Positions 18,229 through 26,796 of a stretch of DNA of 64,000 bases are shown here, piece by piece. Position 1 is the first letter of the stretch, and every line of letters begins with the position of its first letter. Under the pieces are notes generated by a model. That model was not told the origin of the DNA, made no database searches, and saw nothing but the letters and a program-made list of their open reading frames with translations. A program made the translations under genes and the position numbers. The DNA is from Thermodesulfobacteriota bacterium (GTDB lineage: Bacteria > Desulfobacterota > DSM-4660 > Desulfatiglandales > Desulfatiglandaceae): positions 1 through 64,000 of the forward strand of contig JANQDY010000043.1 of NCBI GenBank assembly GCA_028278625.1, given 5' to 3'.

Positions 18229-18331
18229 ATCTCCTCCTTTTGGCACATTTCATCTTTGCTGTTCTTTAGAATATGTACGATATCTCTTTTGTCAATATAG
18301 AATCAGAAATCCAAAAAAGGTTACAGATTTC

Positions 18332-18964
18332 TCAATAGGGTTCTTCCAGAAGGCGCTGTTTCAGCCAAACAAAAACCTTGTCCAGTTCTCCCTGCAGTTC
18401 TTTAATGGCGTTGCCGCGGTGGCTGACCCTGCTTTTCTCCGCCCGGTTCAGTTGCGCAAAGGTCTTTTCAAAAGGTGAATAGTAGAAAAGCGGGTCATAG
18501 CCGAATCCCTGGTTTCCTAAAGGCGCATCGGCAATCATCCCTTCGCAGCGTCCTTCAAAAACCAGGGCCGGTCCCATGGGCACTGCAAGGGCCAGCACGC
18601 ACACGAAAGCCGCCGACCGGTCCGAGAGGCCTTTCATCTCGGTCAGGAGTTTTCGGTTGTTGCTTTCATCGTCGGCGTCCTCCCCGGCGTACCGTGAAGA
18701 AAAGACGCCCGGAGCCCCGTTGAGCGCCGTGACCACCAAGCCGGAATCATCGGCCAAGGCGGGAAGTCCCAATACCCTTGCGGTGAACCTGGCTTTCTTT
18801 ACGGCATTGTCCTCTAAAGTGTCACCGTCTTCAATGACCGGGGGAATGGGTCCGAAATCATCCAGGGTTTTGATTTCAATATCCAGATGGCTGAAGAGTT
18901 CACGAAACTCCGAAATTTTGCCGCGGTTTCGGGTCGCCAGCACCAGGGGCCGGTCCAGTGTCAT
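18332..18964 (-). CDS. rdgB: XTP/dITP diphosphatase (RdgB/HAM1)
   Basis: A 210-residue enzyme that hydrolyses non-canonical purine nucleoside triphosphates (dITP, XTP) to monophosphates and so keeps them out of DNA and RNA. The family hallmarks are all present: LVLATRNRGKISEF at the start, ALADDSGLVVTALNGAPGVFSSRYAG in the middle (metal-binding acidic residues), GFGYDPLFYY, and SHRGNAIKEL near the end. The length is normal. It starts at ATG 18964, 67 bp beyond the terminator of the next gene upstream. Confidence 0.97.
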   Translation of the reverse strand: MTLDRPLVLATRNRGKISEFRELFSHLDIEIKTLDDFGPIPPVIEDGDTLEDNAVKKARFTARVLGLPALADDSGLVVTALNGAPGVFSSRYAGEDADDESNNRKLLTEMKGLSDRSAAFVCVLALAVPMGPALVFEGRCEGMIADAPLGNQGFGYDPLFYYSPFEKTFAQLNRAEKSRVSHRGNAIKELQGELDKVFVWLKQRLLEEPY

Positions 18965-19035
18965 AATGTCTCCCTATTCTCTCTTTTGATCGATGTGTTC
19001 ATATCACAAACAGGGCTTTTTGAAAACAGGCTGCA

Positions 19036-19068
19036 TAAAAAAAGCAGGGCCCAAAAAAGCGGCCCTGC
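19036..19068 (-). terminator. rho-independent terminator after the diheme gene
   Basis: On the minus strand GCAGGGCC (19068-19061) pairs perfectly with GGCCCTGC (19051-19044) around a 9-nt loop, and a run of seven T follows. It lies 28 bp after the stop of the diheme protein gene. This is one of the clearest terminators in the window. Confidence 0.9.
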
Positions 19069-19096
19069 CCCTTGTTTATTGATTTGCCTGCGATTG

Positions 19097-20620
19097 CTAC
19101 TCTACACGCACCTTTACCCTGTCAAGCCAAGTGAGGTCCGGCATGCCGTCGGCGTTACTGTCAATGGCGAAATAGAAGATGTAGCTTCCCGTGGTGAGGG
19201 CCGAGTTCCACACCTCAAAGGAGGGTGTCACGTTGAACAGCGCCTGCTGGAGACATGTGGCAATCCCTCCGATCCACCCGGTGGGATAGACATAGGAGAA
19301 GAAATCGATTGCCATGGCATCGGTATAGGCATATATCCACCAATCGGCGTTCTGCCCCAGACGGCTCCCTGGATTAAGGGAGACGGTAACGGATATGGGA
19401 TCTCCCGCTGAAACCGTCACCGTACCGTCCTGGCCATTGGCCTTGATGTCCACTTTCGGTGGATTGGGATCTTCGATGGCGCCGTAAACGACCACCTTTC
19501 CCTCATCCACATACTGCCATCCAGCCTCCAGCACGTCGATATCGGTGGTCCCCTCCGGAAGGGGTTCCACACGAATCATTGTCACCGTGCGCGTGGCCGC
19601 ACCTGCATTGTGATCCCAGTCATAATTGTACGGCCAAACCACATCCTGGTTTGCGGCCCGACTCGACTGATCCGGCGGTGAAGGAGCCTTTTGGGGGGGC
19701 ACAAGGCGATACGGACCTTCTCCTGAAAGTTTGTTGTCATCTCCCAAGACGCCCGGCTCCATTGCCGCCCCTTCGCGCGCATATGCCAGGATCATCTTAT
19801 TCCCGTTTTCATTCACGATCAGGTCGAATGGGTTTCGTCCCGCGCACGATGGCGCACCGTAATCACACCATCCGTCCGCGGGATTCAGCGCCGTGTCCGC
19901 CTGCGTATCGTAAAAATAAGAGGCTTGGGGATAGGTGCCGTTGACGTGATATTGCTCGGGATTGGGATCTTCATCCAGCGGATGATAGTTGGACCATCCG
20001 TCCGGCGCATAAACCGTTATACCCGATGCGGAATCCAGAATACCCGCGTTTTTCAAAAGGTCCTGTACCGGAACGCCCGTATACTGGGCATAGAAATCTC
20101 CGGACCGGCTGGTGTTCATGAGCAGGAACTGGGTATGCTGGCCGATGGCCTGCAATTCGGCTTTCGTGTAAACGCGGCTGGGGGCCGGCACTTTGCTGGG
20201 GTCGTCGTCCGCATTTCCCGGGTATCGTACCGCCGCAATTTCCGTTGCATTATCGTATCCGTCCCCATCGGAATCCATACCGGCAATGGCAACAATTGCG
20301 TTCTGGTTCCGGCCGTTTAACAGATAATCCATGCCATAGGAATTGAGCGTGTCTATGATATTGCCGCTGCCGTCATAGCCGTAACTGTAGTGACACCACT
20401 GGCAACTCCCAAGACTCACCCACTTTCCTTCATATTTCTCATACTTTCCCCCTGTATGGCAGAGGGCACAGTGGTCCAGTTTTGTGCCGGCCTTGTCCGG
20501 ATACTGCGCCAGAAAGTGCTGTGAATCAATCTCCCCTTCATGATGGTAAGCGGACAGCACCAGCGATACCATCACCATAACCATGAACAGAGCCCCTGCA
20601 ATTGATACGACCTTTTTCAT
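19097..20620 (-). CDS. GEGP-motif diheme cytochrome c
   Basis: A 507-residue exported protein. An N-terminal signal peptide (about 1-24) is followed by two c-type haem sites, CALCH and CQWCH, near residues 52 and 74. A calcium-type DSDGDGYDNATE loop follows. The middle part resembles the molybdopterin-free sulfite-oxidase-like fold (GVPVQDLLKNAGI), and GEGPYRLVPPQ gives the family its name. It likely works in the periplasm as an electron-transfer protein. It lies 60 bp downstream of the porin gene and ends before a strong terminator, so the pair forms a two-gene operon. The electron donor and acceptor are unknown. Confidence 0.88.
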   Translation of the reverse strand: MKKVVSIAGALFMVMVMVSLVLSAYHHEGEIDSQHFLAQYPDKAGTKLDHCALCHTGGKYEKYEGKWVSLGSCQWCHYSYGYDGSGNIIDTLNSYGMDYLLNGRNQNAIVAIAGMDSDGDGYDNATEIAAVRYPGNADDDPSKVPAPSRVYTKAELQAIGQHTQFLLMNTSRSGDFYAQYTGVPVQDLLKNAGILDSASGITVYAPDGWSNYHPLDEDPNPEQYHVNGTYPQASYFYDTQADTALNPADGWCDYGAPSCAGRNPFDLIVNENGNKMILAYAREGAAMEPGVLGDDNKLSGEGPYRLVPPQKAPSPPDQSSRAANQDVVWPYNYDWDHNAGAATRTVTMIRVEPLPEGTTDIDVLEAGWQYVDEGKVVVYGAIEDPNPPKVDIKANGQDGTVTVSAGDPISVTVSLNPGSRLGQNADWWIYAYTDAMAIDFFSYVYPTGWIGGIATCLQQALFNVTPSFEVWNSALTTGSYIFYFAIDSNADGMPDLTWLDRVKVRVE

Positions 20621-20680
20621 TCTTTCCTCCTTGTTAAAATTTTCCGGTTCTGGTTCTTCCCCCGCATTTTGCGAGGGTGA

Positions 20681-22300
20681 CTAAAACTGTAACTGCACCC
20701 GACCCGTAATCACATCCTCCTGGTCACTGTAGATGGCTTCCCCGGTCAGGGAATCCTTTTCTACCAGGAGGGGACGGTCAAAGTTGGTTCTTGTGGCGTC
20801 TAAGAGTACGCGGATGTATGGATTGAGATACCAGTTCAGCCCCAGGGTGTATGATGTGGCTTCCCGTACGGAAGTACCCGGATCGATAAGATACTCGTAG
20901 GCGGTATCACCGCCGTCAAAACGGTCATACCGAAACGCCAATCCCAGGGCCCCCCATCCGCCCCCCCAAAGAGAACGGTCAGGTCTGATCCCCTGGATCA
21001 CACCCTTTTTGAGGGACGGCTTTTCCCCCGTCACCATCCACATAATGGCGCCGTAGTAATCCTTCAAATTGATGTCAAACTCCGCATCACTGGTCTTCAC
21101 ATCCGAGAACCGCAGATTGATGTATTCTCCCCATAAAAGGACCGGCCCATATGCCCAGGCCATTTCAGCCCCGTAACGGGTTCGCGAGTCCACATCTCGA
21201 ATAATGTTGAACTTGGCGGCCGAATTGACATCAAAAAACGTGGTCAATCCGCTGGTCCTAACGGTCACTTTCACATTATTGCGATCCGCTTTGGCATAGC
21301 TGAAACTTCCGCCGAATTGAAGGTTGTTCAGGGCCGGCAGACCCATATGCCTAAATGGCGCGTAAACCACCCGGCCCGTAAATTCCGGAGAATCGCAATC
21401 ACCGCCCGTGGAATCATCCACCCCGTCGCCGTTGAAGATGCCCAACCCATAAGTGATCCGGTCTTTAAAGAAAGATGAGTAGGCCATGAACCCAACATCC
21501 CGGTGCGGCGCCAGATACCAGCCCATGGACCGTTCGGTGAAGACGATGTTCTTGACGGCGGTTTGCTGCTCCAGGCTGAACGGTTCCTTGAACTGGCCAA
21601 CCCGCAACGACAGATAGGGCAGAATCCGGACGCCGGCGTATGCATCCAGAAGCTTTCTGCTGGTTGTCCCTTGAAACTCGTACTGGAATTTGTAAGAAAA
21701 GCGCTCATACAATTTGCCGGCCACCAGCAACCGGGCTCTTCTGATATCGAACTTGTTTTTGTCCGGATCGGCCGTGCTGTGATAATTGAAATAACGATAA
21801 TCGGCCTGAAGGAGACCGCCGATGCGCAACTGGAATAGGTCTTTTTCCCTGGAACGCAAATAGAAGCCATCGTCGAAAACAGCCCTCAGGGGAAATTCTT
21901 TCTTTTCTGATGCTGCCACCGTCGGTGCTTTCTCTTTTTGGAATCCTGCTGTCCCGGCTTCAGCTTCTCTTTTTTTCTGTTCAGCATCCGGTGGCGTGAG
22001 GGGTTTTGGGGGGAGGGCTTCCTCACGCGCCATAAGAGCCTCTTCTCTCTGCTTTAGGGCTTCCTCACGGTCGTTAAGGGCCTTTTCGCGATCCGCCATC
22101 GCCTTTCGATCTTTGTCGAGGGTCGCCTTGATTTTTGCCGCCTGCTCATTGCTGATGGCGCCGTTGCTCTTAAGCAATTCCAGCAGCTCTTGAAGGGCCT
22201 GCCCCTGGGCACCGGCAACAGTCGGTGCCAGCAAAAACGAAACCAGCCAAAAAAGCGCCGCTGTTCCAAGAATCGAAATCCTCGAGCAGAAACCACTCAT
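20681..22300 (-). CDS. OprO/OprP-type porin with coiled-coil N-terminus
   Basis: About 539 residues. A signal peptide (ALFWLVSFLLAPTVAGAQ) precedes a coiled coil at about 40-105 (repeated REEALKQREEALMAREEAL). The rest is a 16-strand-type beta-barrel of the phosphate-selective porin O/P family: RRARLLVAGKLYERFSYKFQYEF, RVGQFKEPFSLEQ and a terminal aromatic (VQLQF). The coiled coil probably trimerises or reaches peptidoglycan. I chose ATG 22300, the start directly before the signal peptide; 22327 is a possible extension. It is the first gene of an operon with the diheme protein, so substrate uptake and periplasmic redox chemistry may be linked. Confidence 0.88.
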   Translation of the reverse strand: MSGFCSRISILGTAALFWLVSFLLAPTVAGAQGQALQELLELLKSNGAISNEQAAKIKATLDKDRKAMADREKALNDREEALKQREEALMAREEALPPKPLTPPDAEQKKREAEAGTAGFQKEKAPTVAASEKKEFPLRAVFDDGFYLRSREKDLFQLRIGGLLQADYRYFNYHSTADPDKNKFDIRRARLLVAGKLYERFSYKFQYEFQGTTSRKLLDAYAGVRILPYLSLRVGQFKEPFSLEQQTAVKNIVFTERSMGWYLAPHRDVGFMAYSSFFKDRITYGLGIFNGDGVDDSTGGDCDSPEFTGRVVYAPFRHMGLPALNNLQFGGSFSYAKADRNNVKVTVRTSGLTTFFDVNSAAKFNIIRDVDSRTRYGAEMAWAYGPVLLWGEYINLRFSDVKTSDAEFDINLKDYYGAIMWMVTGEKPSLKKGVIQGIRPDRSLWGGGWGALGLAFRYDRFDGGDTAYEYLIDPGTSVREATSYTLGLNWYLNPYIRVLLDATRTNFDRPLLVEKDSLTGEAIYSDQEDVITGRVQLQF

Positions 22301-22502
22301 ATTTATTGCACCCCGCAGTTGTGTCATATCTGACTGAAGTTCCAGGAAAAAAAATAAGTCGTACGCTAACCATACAAAATTCTGGCACTTTTTACCGCTA
22401 TTGGTTCATAAATGTCAATGATTTTTTGATTGGCTGTCATATTTTCAAAAAGTTACAATTACCTACCCTGGATTACCGTTTATAACAAAAAAGGATTGTT
22501 GA

Positions 22503-22550
22503 TTGACTTCTCCTTATACAAATGGTCTATTTGGACAATCGTCGACCATT
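22503..22550 (+). promoter_or_regulatory. sigma70-type promoter with overlapping inverted repeat
   Basis: TTGACT at 22503-22508 and TCTATT at 22526-22531 are 17 bp apart. A perfect inverted repeat, AATGGTC (22521-22527) and GACCATT (22544-22550), covers the -10 region and ends 14 bp before the start of the HTH gene. This is a likely operator, perhaps for the gene's own product. Confidence 0.45.
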
Positions 22551-22564
22551 ATGGAATAAGCGCC

Positions 22565-23482
22565 ATGGAAGAAAAAAAGCTACTAACGACAAGGGAACTG
22601 GCCAAGTTTTTGAACATCAACGAAAAAATGGTTTACACCTTGATTGCCGAAAAGGGACTTCCTGCCACCAAGGCAACCGGCAAATGGCTTTTTCCCCGTA
22701 ATCTGGTGGAGCAATGGTTGGAAGTAAAAACCATTAACTTTCCCAAACAGCCGGCCCCTTTGCCGGCCTATGACGGCCTGCTCATTATAGCCGGCAGCAA
22801 CGACATTCTCCTGGACAGGACCATTTCGTTGTTTAACCAGATGACTCCTGAAAAGATGGTGGCATTCGGCAACATGGGCAGCCTGGGGGGAATCCGGGCG
22901 TTGAAGCGCAACCAGTGTCACATGGCTTCCAGCCATCTGATCCAGAAAGACGGGGAAGAATACAATTTTGAGTCCGCAAAAAATGAGTTGGGTCAAATGC
23001 CGGGCATCATCAATTTCTGTAGACGGGAACAGGGCATTGTGACTGAAAAGGGGAATCCAAAAGGCATTCAATCCGTGGCGGATCTCGGCCAAGCCGGCAT
23101 CAGAATCATCAACCGCCCCATAGGCACCGGAACCCGCCTGCTATTGGACGAGGAACTGGCGAAAGTCGGCCTTCCGGGTGAAAGAATTGATGGTTATGAA
23201 AGGGAAGTCCAAAGGCATGTGGACCTTGGGCTTGAAGTGCTTTCCGGCCGTGCCCATGCCGGTCCCTGTATTCGTGCCATCGCAGAGCTTCTTGATCTCC
23301 ACTTTGTTCCCATAAAATGGGAAAGCTTCGACCTGTTGATCCTGAAAGAGCGTTTTTTTGAAAAGGAAGTACAGGGTTTCTTGGGGTTTTTAAGTGAGCC
23401 GTCATTTAAACAACTGGGCGAGCAACTCCCCGGTTATGATCTTACATATTCCGGGAAGATGCTGTTCCCCAAGTGTTCTTAG
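22565..23482 (+). CDS. HTH regulator with periplasmic-binding-like domain
   Basis: 305 residues from ATG 22565. The first 55 residues are an excisionase/MerR-type HTH (LTTRELAKFLNINEKMVYTL, then GKWLFPRNLVEQWL). The rest is a type-2 periplasmic-binding-protein-like domain used as a cytosolic ligand sensor (GSNDILLDRTISLF, NRPIGTGTRLLLDEEL, GRAHAGPCIRAIA). Such proteins occur near molybdate or tungstate genes in other bacteria, but no such gene adjoins here. It is transcribed divergently from the porin-diheme operon, which is its best candidate target besides itself. Confidence 0.85.
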   Translation: MEEKKLLTTRELAKFLNINEKMVYTLIAEKGLPATKATGKWLFPRNLVEQWLEVKTINFPKQPAPLPAYDGLLIIAGSNDILLDRTISLFNQMTPEKMVAFGNMGSLGGIRALKRNQCHMASSHLIQKDGEEYNFESAKNELGQMPGIINFCRREQGIVTEKGNPKGIQSVADLGQAGIRIINRPIGTGTRLLLDEELAKVGLPGERIDGYEREVQRHVDLGLEVLSGRAHAGPCIRAIAELLDLHFVPIKWESFDLLILKERFFEKEVQGFLGFLSEPSFKQLGEQLPGYDLTYSGKMLFPKCS

Positions 23483-23500
23483 GAGATTTTTTCCGGTCAT

Positions 23501-24145
23501 CTAAAAAGGCCACAGGCAGAAACCGCTTTTCTTGAACTCATCTTCACATGCGGCCAGCTGCCCCCGGTATTTTACCGCTCTTTTCTGGACCTTGTCGGCA
23601 ACCTTTAACAGCCACCTCTTTTTGGCGTAGGTTTTTCGCACATAGCCGCCCCGGCCTTCATGATAGGCAAGATATAGATCCCTTGCATTGCTCCTCTTGA
23701 TACCGCATTTTTTGACGCTCAGGGCACAATACCACCCCACAAAATCGATGGCATCGGCAAACTCGTCGCGATCGGCCCAGGAATTGTCCGTGCTCTCCTG
23801 ATATTCCTCCCAGGTGCCGTCCAGTACCTGCGCATATCCATAGGCAGATGAAGGCCGGGGGCCGGGAAAAATCCACAAACAGGTTGTGCGGGGCGGCTTG
23901 GCATCATGGACAAACCTGGACTCCTGGTGCAGAATGGCCATCATGACCGGGATGGGGATACCCCATCTTTCATATGAGGCAGCCGCATCTTCATACCAAT
24001 CATCGTTCTCCCTGAAAATCTCGCAGAGATTATCCGGATTGCTGGGTGGCGTTGTTGCGCAACCGAAAATCGCGCTGATGGAAAAACAGAACAGGGCTAT
24101 TTGCAGCATTTTTGAGCATGCCCAAGGGTAAGGTCCTTTTTTCAT
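23501..24145 (-). CDS. SLT-type lytic transglycosylase lipoprotein
   Basis: 214 residues. A lipobox (SAIFGCAT, Cys at about 29) marks a lipoprotein. The SLT fold shows in MAILHQESRF (catalytic Glu), SAYGYAQVLDGTWEEY and the late YLAYHEGRGGY. Lytic transglycosylases cleave peptidoglycan between MurNAc and GlcNAc. Its ATG overlaps the stop of the c-di-AMP synthase gene upstream, so the two are coupled. That places wall turnover and c-di-AMP production in one operon. Confidence 0.88.
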   Translation of the reverse strand: MKKGPYPWACSKMLQIALFCFSISAIFGCATTPPSNPDNLCEIFRENDDWYEDAAASYERWGIPIPVMMAILHQESRFVHDAKPPRTTCLWIFPGPRPSSAYGYAQVLDGTWEEYQESTDNSWADRDEFADAIDFVGWYCALSVKKCGIKRSNARDLYLAYHEGRGGYVRKTYAKKRWLLKVADKVQKRAVKYRGQLAACEDEFKKSGFCLWPF

Positions 24146-25584
24146 CCCTTATTATCCCTTTTTCTTACTTCATATTCCACCAGAACCGTGTCCTTGGCCC
24201 CTCCTTCCAGTTTGAAGAACGCGGAGGGAATCACCAGTTTTGCTTCCGTTTTCCCCGAAGCCTTGATGTTGTTTAGCGGTATGCCGGCGGTATAGATCGT
24301 TTGCATGTTGCCGAGAATGATCGTGGGCCCGCTGATCAAAACGGTCGAGGGTTTGATTGTTGCGCGAACCATGATCAGATCCGAAGGGAGCTTACCCACC
24401 CAATTGGCCTGTACGGGAAGGGCTTTTTTGGTCCGTGTATCCAGGTTCACATCCACCACCATGGGTCTTACCTCTTTGAGCGAGAGTCCCGGAGGAATCG
24501 ACAGGTTATCATTGGTTATGGGAAAGGTGTTTATCCCCTGGACGCCTTTTCCCAGATCCATCTTCACCCTTATCTGTTCGGGACGGATGCTTTTGAGCAG
24601 TGCTCTGGATCCCCGCAGGAAGATGCGTACCGATGTTGCGGAGGTATTCAGTAATTCCATGTCCGGCTTCCGGTTTGCGTATTCCACGGGAATGTCAAAG
24701 GCCTTGATGGCATCCAGACCTCTGCTGACACTGAACCAGACAACCGAGACGATCAACAGCGCCGCCAATGCGGCAATCCGCAATTCGATTTTCCTTTTTC
24801 TCAGAAACTGGCGCTGGTCCTTCCGAATGCCGAGATGTTTTTTGAGCGCTTCGACCAATTGGCCTTTTTCGCTGATCCTGAATACATCGAATCCTTTTGT
24901 GATGGTGATGGTACCCCTCTCTTCGGAGACGGCGATGACCATTGCATCGGTGGTCTCGGACAACCCTGCCGCCGCCCTGTGCCGGGTTCCGAAAGCGGTG
25001 GGAAAATCCTTTCGATTGGAAAGCGGCAGAATGGCCCCGACTTCCACCACCCGATCCTCCTTAATGATGGCGGCCCCATCGTGAACCGGATTGTTCGGCC
25101 AGAAGATGCTTTCGATCATTTCCCTGGAAACGCTTCCGTCCCATGGAATTCCCTGCTGGACGAACTCCTCCAGGTCCTCTTTTCCGGGAAGGACAATCAA
25201 AGCCCCGATCCGTTTTCTGGCCAGGTCAAACGCACTTTCGGAAATAATCTCCACCGGTGTTTTGAGGGGCCTTTGAGGAAGTCCCCAGAGAATGGCCCAG
25301 ATGTTTCTGGCACGAAAAACAGACCTGATTTCATTTCTGAAGACCACGATGACGATCAAAGCGGCAACGGCAATAATGCCCTCCATCATCCAACTGGTGA
25401 GGATAAGTCCCATGGAGACGGCCAGCCGTTGGAGAATCCAGAGAAATGCAATGCCGATAAGCACCCTGAAAGCATCCGTTCCTCTGAAAAGCGCATAGAG
25501 GCGGAAGAGGATATAGCTGTTAAAGGCGATGTCGATAAAATCCTGCCACCGAATGCTCCATATAAAAGCCAGAAGTTTCTGCAC
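24142..25584 (-). CDS. cdaA: diadenylate cyclase fused to YbbR region (CdaA-CdaR)
   Basis: 480 residues. Residues 1-80 hold three membrane segments. The DisA_N/DAC domain (about 105-250) has both catalytic motifs: NPVHDGAAII and GTRHRAAAGLSE. It joins two ATP into c-di-AMP. After a further membrane segment at about 272-290 (LAALLIVSVVWFSVS) the protein continues with YbbR-like repeats that face the periplasm. In Firmicutes CdaA and its regulator CdaR (YbbR) are separate neighbouring genes; here they are one reading frame. Upstream, 5 bp away, is a DUF2914 gene; downstream a lytic transglycosylase overlaps by 4 bp. Confidence 0.93.
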   Translation of the reverse strand: MQKLLAFIWSIRWQDFIDIAFNSYILFRLYALFRGTDAFRVLIGIAFLWILQRLAVSMGLILTSWMMEGIIAVAALIVIVVFRNEIRSVFRARNIWAILWGLPQRPLKTPVEIISESAFDLARKRIGALIVLPGKEDLEEFVQQGIPWDGSVSREMIESIFWPNNPVHDGAAIIKEDRVVEVGAILPLSNRKDFPTAFGTRHRAAAGLSETTDAMVIAVSEERGTITITKGFDVFRISEKGQLVEALKKHLGIRKDQRQFLRKRKIELRIAALAALLIVSVVWFSVSRGLDAIKAFDIPVEYANRKPDMELLNTSATSVRIFLRGSRALLKSIRPEQIRVKMDLGKGVQGINTFPITNDNLSIPPGLSLKEVRPMVVDVNLDTRTKKALPVQANWVGKLPSDLIMVRATIKPSTVLISGPTIILGNMQTIYTAGIPLNNIKASGKTEAKLVIPSAFFKLEGGAKDTVLVEYEVRKRDNKG

Positions 25585-25589
25585 GCCTC

Positions 25590-26039
25590 TTACTCCGTAA
25601 CGCTGAACCGAAGAATTCGAAGTACTTTACCCGCTGCGTCGACGATTTCCACCCGCCATGGACCCACATCCACATTTCGAATGCTGATTTTACTGAAGCT
25701 TGACCATTTGGGCGGTTTAAGGGTCAATTTCATTTTTTTTTCGGACTGGTCCCGGTTAAACCAGTGATGATAGATAACCGTCTTTTCAGGAACCGGATCA
25801 AACGCGGTAAAACATATGACATCATTAACCCCCACACTGAACACAATTGCCTCGTTAAAAGGCGCCAGATCTTTCATGCCCTCACACACAACAGCTTCTA
25901 CAAGGGTCAGCTGTTCGGGTTCCACGGCGGGCTTCTCACCCGCTTTTTCAGCCTCTTCCGCGTAACCGCTTTGGCTGAAACAAAAAACCATGGCGAGCAG
26001 GAACCACATGATTGCGCTTCTCTCTCTTATCCTTCTCAT
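25590..26039 (-). CDS. exported DUF2914 protein
   Basis: About 149 residues. A signal peptide (IMWFLLAMVFCFSQSGYA) is followed by a short acidic linker and a DUF2914 domain (YHHWFNRDQ... SISIRN-like core, then GPWRVEIVDAAGKVL). ATG 26039 has AAGGA 10 bases upstream; a TTG at 26060 is the other choice. The domain is small, beta-sheet, and of unknown role. It lies 5 bp before cdaA and is probably the first gene of a three-gene envelope operon. Confidence 0.82.
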   Translation of the reverse strand: MRRIRERSAIMWFLLAMVFCFSQSGYAEEAEKAGEKPAVEPEQLTLVEAVVCEGMKDLAPFNEAIVFSVGVNDVICFTAFDPVPEKTVIYHHWFNRDQSEKKMKLTLKPPKWSSFSKISIRNVDVGPWRVEIVDAAGKVLRILRFSVTE

Positions 26040-26196
26040 GCGAGGGGGTTTCCTTGTCAATTGATTATAATCTCATGATTGTTTTTAATACGAAATCCGG
26101 GCGGTTTGATCAATCATTTTTCATTTTTTTACCGGTGGACTTTGACCGGCTGATATGACACAATCCCATCCGGTCAGACAAAGAGGAGATGCGATC

Positions 26197-26796
26197 ATGG
26201 GGACCAAACCACCGAACCGGGATGACGCCTTTGCACTGCTATGTAAATACAATAGGAGCGAAAGTCTCATCAAACACGCCCTTGCCGTTGAGGGTGTCAT
26301 GCGCTATTTTGCGAGGAAAAGGGGCCAAGACGAAGACAAGTGGGGCATCATCGGCCTCGTACACGACCTGGACTACGAACAATTCCCGAAGGAACACTGC
26401 CGCAAAAGCAAAGAAATCCTCGAGGAAATGGGGTGGCCGGAAGAATACATAAGAGCCGTTATCAGCCACGGATGGGGAATATGTTCCGATGTTGAGCCGG
26501 TGACCGAGCTTGAAAAAGTCCTCTACGCCATTGATGAACTGACGGGCCTTGTGGCCACCACCGCATTGATCCGGCCTTCCAAGAGCATTTTGGATGTGAA
26601 ACCCAAATCCGTTAAGAAGAAATGGAAGGACAAACGGTTTGCCGCGGGTGTGGACCGCTCGATCATCGAAAAAGGCGCGGGCATGCTGGGCCTTGAGATC
26701 TCTGATCTTATCAGGGATACCCTTGCGGGCATGCAGGAGGTCGCCGAAGAGATCGGACTGAAAGGGGCACCAGGGAAAACCGGGGCAAAACAATGA
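26197..26796 (+). CDS. HD-domain (HDIG) hydrolase
   Basis: 199 residues from ATG 26197, with GAGGAG 8 bases before it. The HD pattern is H in LIKHALAVEG, HD in GLVHDLDYE, and a later H/D set (ISHGWG, AIDELTG). It is a metal-dependent phosphohydrolase of the small HDIG group, often found in anaerobes. Its stop overlaps the start of the D-cysteine desulfhydrase gene (ATGA). Substrate unknown; a nucleotide is likely. Confidence 0.88.
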   Translation: MGTKPPNRDDAFALLCKYNRSESLIKHALAVEGVMRYFARKRGQDEDKWGIIGLVHDLDYEQFPKEHCRKSKEILEEMGWPEEYIRAVISHGWGICSDVEPVTELEKVLYAIDELTGLVATTALIRPSKSILDVKPKSVKKKWKDKRFAAGVDRSIIEKGAGMLGLEISDLIRDTLAGMQEVAEEIGLKGAPGKTGAKQ

